Below the pieces are notes generated by a model. The model was not told the DNA's origin, did not search any database, and saw nothing but the letters and a program-made list of their open reading frames with translations. Positions 59,639 to 64,000 of a DNA stretch of 64,000 bases are shown piece by piece; the stretch's first letter is position 1, and each line of letters opens with the position of its first letter. A program made the position numbers and the translations under genes. The DNA lies in NCBI GenBank assembly GCA_963804245.1, contig CAWDPQ010000016.1:124001-188000 (forward strand), written 5' to 3'. This stretch comes from CAWDPQ01 sp963804245 (GTDB lineage: Bacteria; Acidobacteriota; Vicinamibacteria; Vicinamibacterales; 2-12-FULL-66-21).

Positions 59639-59906
59639 ATGAACCGAAGAATTCGGCAGGCGCTCGTGTCGGTGGCTGTGTTCGTTGTCATCCTGGCGGC
59701 GCTCGTGTCGTTCGACGAACGCGTGCAGGAACGGTTCAGCGACGTCTTTTCAAGCAGCCACGGGATCTCGCCATGGGGAGACCGCGTCGGTGACCTCGGC
59801 GGGGCGCTGATGAGTGCGCGTGAAGCACCAGAGCATCGAGAACGGGCCGCTGCTGGTGTTTGCCGCCGGCGGCGCTGTGCTGTTCCTGTTCATGGTGAGA
59901 ACCTAG
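59639..59906 (+). pseudogene. Small two-helix membrane protein, frameshift near 59820
   Basis: ATG 59639: MNRRIRQALVSVAVFVVILA, a first membrane helix, then FSSSHGISPWGDRVGDLGGALMSA. There the frame is lost. In the +1 frame VKHQSIENGPLLVFAAGGAVLFLFMVRT gives a second helix and TAG at 59904-59906, which overlaps the next gene's GTG. So an 86-88 aa protein with one inserted base (or two deleted). Function unknown. Confidence 0.65.
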
Positions 59907-62150
59907 TGGCGCTCGTTCTCGCGATCGAATCAGACCATCGTCAGGCGACCATCCTCAAGCGCATCATCCGCGAGTCGGTCAAAGCCGATCTCGTCCTCGT
60001 CGACTCGCGGGACGCCGCTATTGCGGCGACTCAACAGCCAGATTCCAGAGGTCATTCTCGTCACGGCATTGCTCTCGCCGCGGGACGAGGAAGAGCTCAT
60101 CACCCATCTGCGCGCCCTCGAGGGCGCCGAGCACCTGCAGACTCACACGATCCCGCAGCTCGCGGGCTCGCGAAGTGAGCCGGAGAGCGGGAGCAGCGGC
60201 GGCGGGCTGCTGGGCAAATTCCGGAAAAAGAAAGAAGTCGGGCCCAGCTCGGGCTGCGACCCGGATCTGTTCGCTGAAGAGATCCGGACCTTCATCGCCC
60301 GTGCGTTACAGATGAAACAGGAAGCGGTTGCCAATTTACGCAACCGTGTCGCACAGCTCGAGGCACAGGTGGACGACCCGGTCGCCGGCAGGGCCGGCCG
60401 GGCCTGGTCGGCGCGCGGGGGGAAGAGCGAAGCGCAGGCACCGGCGGCAGAGACACCTGCCGAGACGGAGTCGGCGTCTTCGTGGTCGTCTCCGTTCGAA
60501 TGGCGTCGGAGCGAGCCTCCGTCGACGTTGACGAGCAAGGACGAGCCGCCGGCGGTGAATTCGCCGCCGACGCAGCCTCTCATCACGAACGTGCCCTTGG
60601 CGGTTCTGGCCGCAGAAGAAGAGAGTCGGGCGGCCGAGGAAGAGCGTCGGGCCGAACGGCGGCAGATGGAGGAGGAGCACGCTCGCCTCGAGGCTGCGGC
60701 GGCAGCAGAACGCCAGCGCGCGGAACAGCTCCAGATCGAGGCCGAGCAGCAGAAACGGGAAGCCGATCGCGCGCGCGCCGACGCGGAGGCTCAAGCGACC
60801 GCGGCCGCGGCACGCGCTCGCGAAGAGGAGCGGAAGAGAGCAGAGGCAGAAACTGCTGCGGCAGCCGCGCGCGCACGCGAAGAGGAACGCAAGAAGGCCG
60901 AGGCCACGGCAAAGGTTGTCGCGGAGAAGGCGCGCGAAGAGGAGCGCAAACGTCTCGAAGCGGAAGCCAAGGCAGCCGCTCAGCGGGCGCGGGAAGAGGA
61001 ACGACGGAAGGCCGAGGCGGAGGCCGCCGCGGCCACCGCGCGCGCGCGCGAGGAAGAGCGCAAGAAAGCCGAGGCTGCGGCGAAGGCTGCCGCGGAGAAG
61101 GCGCGCGAAGAAGAACGCAAGCGTCTCGAAGCGGAAGCCAGAGCGGCCAAGGCGGCAGCGGAGAGGGCCCGCGAGGAAGAGCGCAAGCGACTCGAGGCGC
61201 AGGCCAAAGCGGCGGCGCAACGTGCGCGCGAAGAGGAACGGCAAAAAGCAGAAGCGGAGGCGAAGGCGGCGGCCGAGCGCGCCCGTGAGGACGAGCGGCG
61301 CAAGCTCGAAGCCAAGCTCGCCGCCGAACGTGCCAAGGACGCGGAGCGACGCCGTCTCGAGGCTGAGGCCGCGGCCGCGCGCGAACGCGAAGCGGAACGC
61401 CTGCGCAAGGAAGCTGAAGCAGCGGCTGAGCGGAGACGCCAAGAGGAGCGACGTCGGCTCGAAGCCGAAGCTGCAGCCGCGGCCGAACGGGCGCGCGAGG
61501 AAGAACGGCGACGGCTTGAAGCCGAGCGCCGGCGACTCGAGGCGGAAGCACTCGTCGAGCGTGAGCGTGCCGAGCGGCGCCGCGTCGAGGGAGAAGCGGC
61601 AGCAGAACGCGAGCGCGCAGCGGCGGCGGAACGAGAACGGCTGGCTGCCGCCGAACGTGAGCGCGAAGCCGCGGAACAAGAACGGCTGGCCGCGGCCGAA
61701 CGTGAGCGGGAGGCCGCTGAACTGCAACGGCGGAACGCCGCCCAGCAGAAGCGCGCGGCGCAGCGACAGAAAAACAGACGAGCGCGCGCTGGAGAGAATG
61801 GCGAGAACGCTTCCGGACCTCTCGTGGTCGCCGACCAATTTGCGGAATTCCGGGAAGAGTACGACCACGTTGGTCCGGGCGTCTTCCGGTTGATGCCGCT
61901 GGCGGCGTGGGCGCGAACCGAAGCGCCCGCCGCGCAGGACGCCGAACCGGCCCCGCCTGACGATCTGCGCGAGCTGATGGCCGGCTGGACTCTGCCACCG
62001 CACGTCGCGGGCGTCACCTACGCCCGGGGATGCCGTATCCGGCGCGTGCGCGTGCCGGCTATCGAGGGCGCCCGCAGAGAGCGCGGCGCCAAACCACTCA
62101 TCGTGTCGAAGCGGGCGCTCGACGAAGCCCGATCGACGGACGCCCACTGA
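59906..62150 (+). pseudogene. Receiver-like domain plus very long charged helix protein, frameshift near 60030
   Basis: GTG 59906 (TAGTG overlap): VALVLAIESDHRQATILKRI, then DLVLVDSRDAAIAA, one extra A, then LNSQIPEVILVTALLSPRDE, a receiver-like fold of about 130 aa. Next GGGLLGKFRKKKEVG and a linker, then about 400 residues (60600-61790) almost wholly Glu/Arg/Lys/Ala, with an 18-residue period AREEERKKAEAEAKAAAE-like repeated at least nine times. A folded C-terminal domain follows (FAEFREEYDHVGPGVFRLMPL, LRELMAGWTLPPHVAGVTYA). About 747 aa in all. I do not know its function. Confidence 0.68.
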
Positions 62151-62235
62151 TACGGTACGCACAATTCGCACTGCCAGCTCGCAGCGAACGTCGCAGTAGT
62201 CTGATCGCCCGTGCCCTGGTCTGCGCGTTTTCACT

Positions 62236-64000
62236 GTGCCTGCTGCCGGCATCCAGATTGCCCTCCTGGCTGGTCTGGACCGAACGCCTCTCTCAAACGA
62301 ATCCGCATCGGGTTGGCAGCATGGTGATCGGCTGATTCTTCGCGGCAGCGAGTGGACGGTTGCCGACTGGACGCCGTTCACCGATTGCGAGGCGTTGCGT
62401 CTCGACGATGTCTTCGGCTCGCGGTCGCGGACGTTTCTGCTGCCGTTCGATCGGCCACGGCGAATTCCAGCTGGGCGCCTTCTGGTGCTCTCCCCTCGAG
62501 CGTGGATGCACGCGTTCGCCCGCATCCTCATGGCGACCAGGCCGTACGGAGGACTGCTCGACTGGCCGTCGACTCTGGACCTGTTGCCATACCAACTCGA
62601 GCCGGCGCTCGCCATGCTCCGCGACGGCCATCCGCGACTGCTGATCGCAGACGACGTGGGTCTTGGAAAGACCATCGAGACCGGCTTGATTCTGCGCGAA
62701 CTGTCGCGCCGTCACGGCGACTTCCGGGCGTTGATCCTCACGCCGGCGGGATTGCGACAACAGTGGCGCGATGAGCTGACTCGCCACTTCGCCAGTGAGA
62801 CCACGCTGTCGGACGCCGATTGGCTGCGCGCGATGGGCAGATGCCTGCCGCCGGAGGTCAACCCGTGGTCGGCGCCGGGCATCTACGTCGCGTCGTTCGA
62901 CTTCGTGAAACGGCCCGAAGCATTGCGCCCACTCGAGGACGTTCGATGGGATCTGCTGGTCGTGGACGAGGCTCATGTGGCGAGCATCGCCACCGATCGC
63001 CGGGCGGCCATTCACGGAATTGCACTCCGCTCACGCCGGATCGTCCTGCTCACCGCCACGCCGCCAGCCGACCATTCGCAGTTCCGCGCCCTCTGCAGCA
63101 TCGGCGCACTGCCCGACGATCCCGCCATCGTTCTCTTCCGGCGCGCCCGCACCGACGGCGGCCGACGGCCACGCCGCAGCATTCTTCTGTCGGTTGGGCT
63201 GAGCAACGAGGAGCAGCGATTGCACCGGATGCTCGAGCGTTACACGACCCTGGTGTGGCGCGAAGCTCGGCGCGCGGGGAACGGTCACAGCCTGTTGCTC
63301 GCCACGACTCTTCGTAAACGGGCGCTGTCGAGCAGTGCGTCCCTTATCGCGTCGCTGCAACGCCGGCGCGATCTGCTGGCCGCGCATGCCTCTCCACTCG
63401 AGTTGCAGATGCTGCTCCCCCTCGACGAACAGGACGACGGTGCGCCTGAGGACATGGTCAGCGACGATGTGCTCGCGGCTCCGGGATTGAGCGACGCGGT
63501 GGACGAGCAGAATTGGCTCGAGACGATCCTGGCGGCGGCACTCACGGCCGGAAACGATGGCAAGTCACGGGTACTGGTGCGGCTGCTGAAGCGAATTCGC
63601 CAGCCGGCCCTGGTGTTCACGGAATATCGCGACACCCTGGAGATGCTTTGCCAGCAACTGATGGCGGCAGGCATGCCGGTGTGCGTACTGCACGGCGGCC
63701 TTTCAATCGAAGAGCGCCGCCGGGCTCTGGAGGAATTTGCCCGGGGCGGCAAAATCCTGCTTGCAACGGACGCCGCCGCCGAGGGTCTCAATCTTCAGAG
63801 CGCGTGCCGGGTCATCGTCCATTACGAGCTGCCATGGAATCCGTCCCGAATGTTGCAGCGGGCAGGCCGGGTGGATCGAATCGGTCAGCGGTACCGGGTG
63901 CACGAAATCGCTCTGCTGGCGACCGATACGGCCGAATCTCTCGTTTTGGGACCGCTGGCCCGCCGCGCAATGTGTTGGGTGGACGGCGCAGCCCGCGGCC
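62236..64000 (+). CDS. SNF2/RapA-type DEAH helicase, cut by window end
   Basis: Open to the last base; at least 588 aa. Likely start GTG 62236 (PAAGIQIALLAGLDRTPL), the frame being closed by TAG at 62197-62199. Motif I: LLIADDVGLGKTIETGLIL; Ia: LILTPAGLRQQW; II: LLVVDEAHV (DEAH); III: LLTATPP; then FTEYRDT, VCVLHGGLS, V: LLATDAAAEGLNLQ; VI: MLQRAGRVDRIGQ. This is an SNF2-superfamily ATPase close to HepA/RapA, which remodel DNA- or RNA polymerase complexes. It follows the long-helix gene by 85 nt. Because its 3' end is missing, it is easily overlooked. Confidence 0.88.
   Translation, partial: MPAAGIQIALLAGLDRTPLSNESASGWQHGDRLILRGSEWTVADWTPFTDCEALRLDDVFGSRSRTFLLPFDRPRRIPAGRLLVLSPRAWMHAFARILMATRPYGGLLDWPSTLDLLPYQLEPALAMLRDGHPRLLIADDVGLGKTIETGLILRELSRRHGDFRALILTPAGLRQQWRDELTRHFASETTLSDADWLRAMGRCLPPEVNPWSAPGIYVASFDFVKRPEALRPLEDVRWDLLVVDEAHVASIATDRRAAIHGIALRSRRIVLLTATPPADHSQFRALCSIGALPDDPAIVLFRRARTDGGRRPRRSILLSVGLSNEEQRLHRMLERYTTLVWREARRAGNGHSLLLATTLRKRALSSSASLIASLQRRRDLLAAHASPLELQMLLPLDEQDDGAPEDMVSDDVLAAPGLSDAVDEQNWLETILAAALTAGNDGKSRVLVRLLKRIRQPALVFTEYRDTLEMLCQQLMAAGMPVCVLHGGLSIEERRRALEEFARGGKILLATDAAAEGLNLQSACRVIVHYELPWNPSRMLQRAGRVDRIGQRYRVHEIALLATDTAESLVLGPLARRAMCWVDGAARG

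Noticed and set aside
49605..60100. Pilus genes as true pseudogenes in decay
   Set aside because: Each break is one base, the rest of each gene is intact, and the operon keeps spacing and ribosome sites; sequence error is simpler.
58868..60178. 436-aa plus-strand frame over the pilin 2 gene and the intergenic region
   Set aside because: It spans the pilin antisense and two other genes' starts; only the small membrane protein part at 59639 is credible.
60336..62675. 779-aa open frame on the minus strand opposite the long-helix gene
   Set aside because: It is a Phe/Leu/Arg-rich shadow of the repetitive GC-rich helix codons, with no recognisable domain.

Overview
This 64 kb window is high-GC chromosomal DNA. 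The gene content points to an Acidobacteriota genome, most likely close to Vicinamibacterales. The clues are the HpnC/D/E squalene route, a large two-part ThyX, a Tad pilus locus carrying its own AAA+ ATPase and DUF192 gene, near-leaderless promoters and short GC-rich dispersed repeats. The lineage is inferred from gene style; no rRNA is present. I saw no tRNA, CRISPR array, prophage or intact transposase.

Layout. 1-10.8 kb: secreted and periplasmic proteins, an M20 peptidase, a rhodanese, a membrane protein with a winged-helix regulator, an MBL hydrolase, and an RND (MMPL) pump fused in frame to an outer-membrane beta-barrel, downstream of a LolA-like gene with a palindromic operator. 10.8-15 kb: thioesterase, ThyX-like protein, peptide deformylase, lipoprotein and aldolase. 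15-20 kb: a tight minus-strand run of corrinoid adenosyltransferase, hpnC, hpnD, hpnE, thiI and lacD, which makes squalene from farnesyl-PP and does tRNA thiolation. 20-31 kb: mutY with a separate NUDIX gene, ygfZ, an alpha/beta hydrolase, a transhydrogenase alpha subunit, FHA, receiver and kinase signalling proteins, metabolic enzymes and an ECF sigma factor. 31.5-37.2 kb: lipB with a full 2-oxoacid dehydrogenase complex (E1 alpha, E1 beta, E2, E3).

37.5-44.8 kb is the most interesting stretch. An NtrC-type sigma-54 activator and an NtrB-type histidine kinase flank a radical SAM/SPASM peptide maturase, two tiny peptide genes (25 and 33 aa, the second with a two-cysteine C-terminal core) and an SBP5-type lipoprotein. 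I read it as a candidate RiPP production-and-sensing locus. 44.9-46.9 kb: HU, queF, an Smr-domain gene between inverted copies of a repeat, and an ICMT-like membrane methyltransferase. 46.9-59.2 kb: one long minus-strand Tad/Flp pilus operon (two pilins, prepilin peptidase, tadE, cpaB, secretin, tadG, cpaE, tadA, tadB, tadC, DUF192, AAA+), with a consensus-like sigma-54 promoter upstream of the first pilin. 59.6-64 kb, plus strand: a small membrane protein, a receiver/long-helix protein, and an SNF2/RapA-type helicase that runs off the window.

At least twelve otherwise conserved genes carry an apparent single-base frameshift, eight of them between 49.6 and 60.1 kb. Both sides of each break are conserved, so uncorrected indels in the assembly are more likely than gene decay. 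I give the reconstructed gene spans and the approximate break points.
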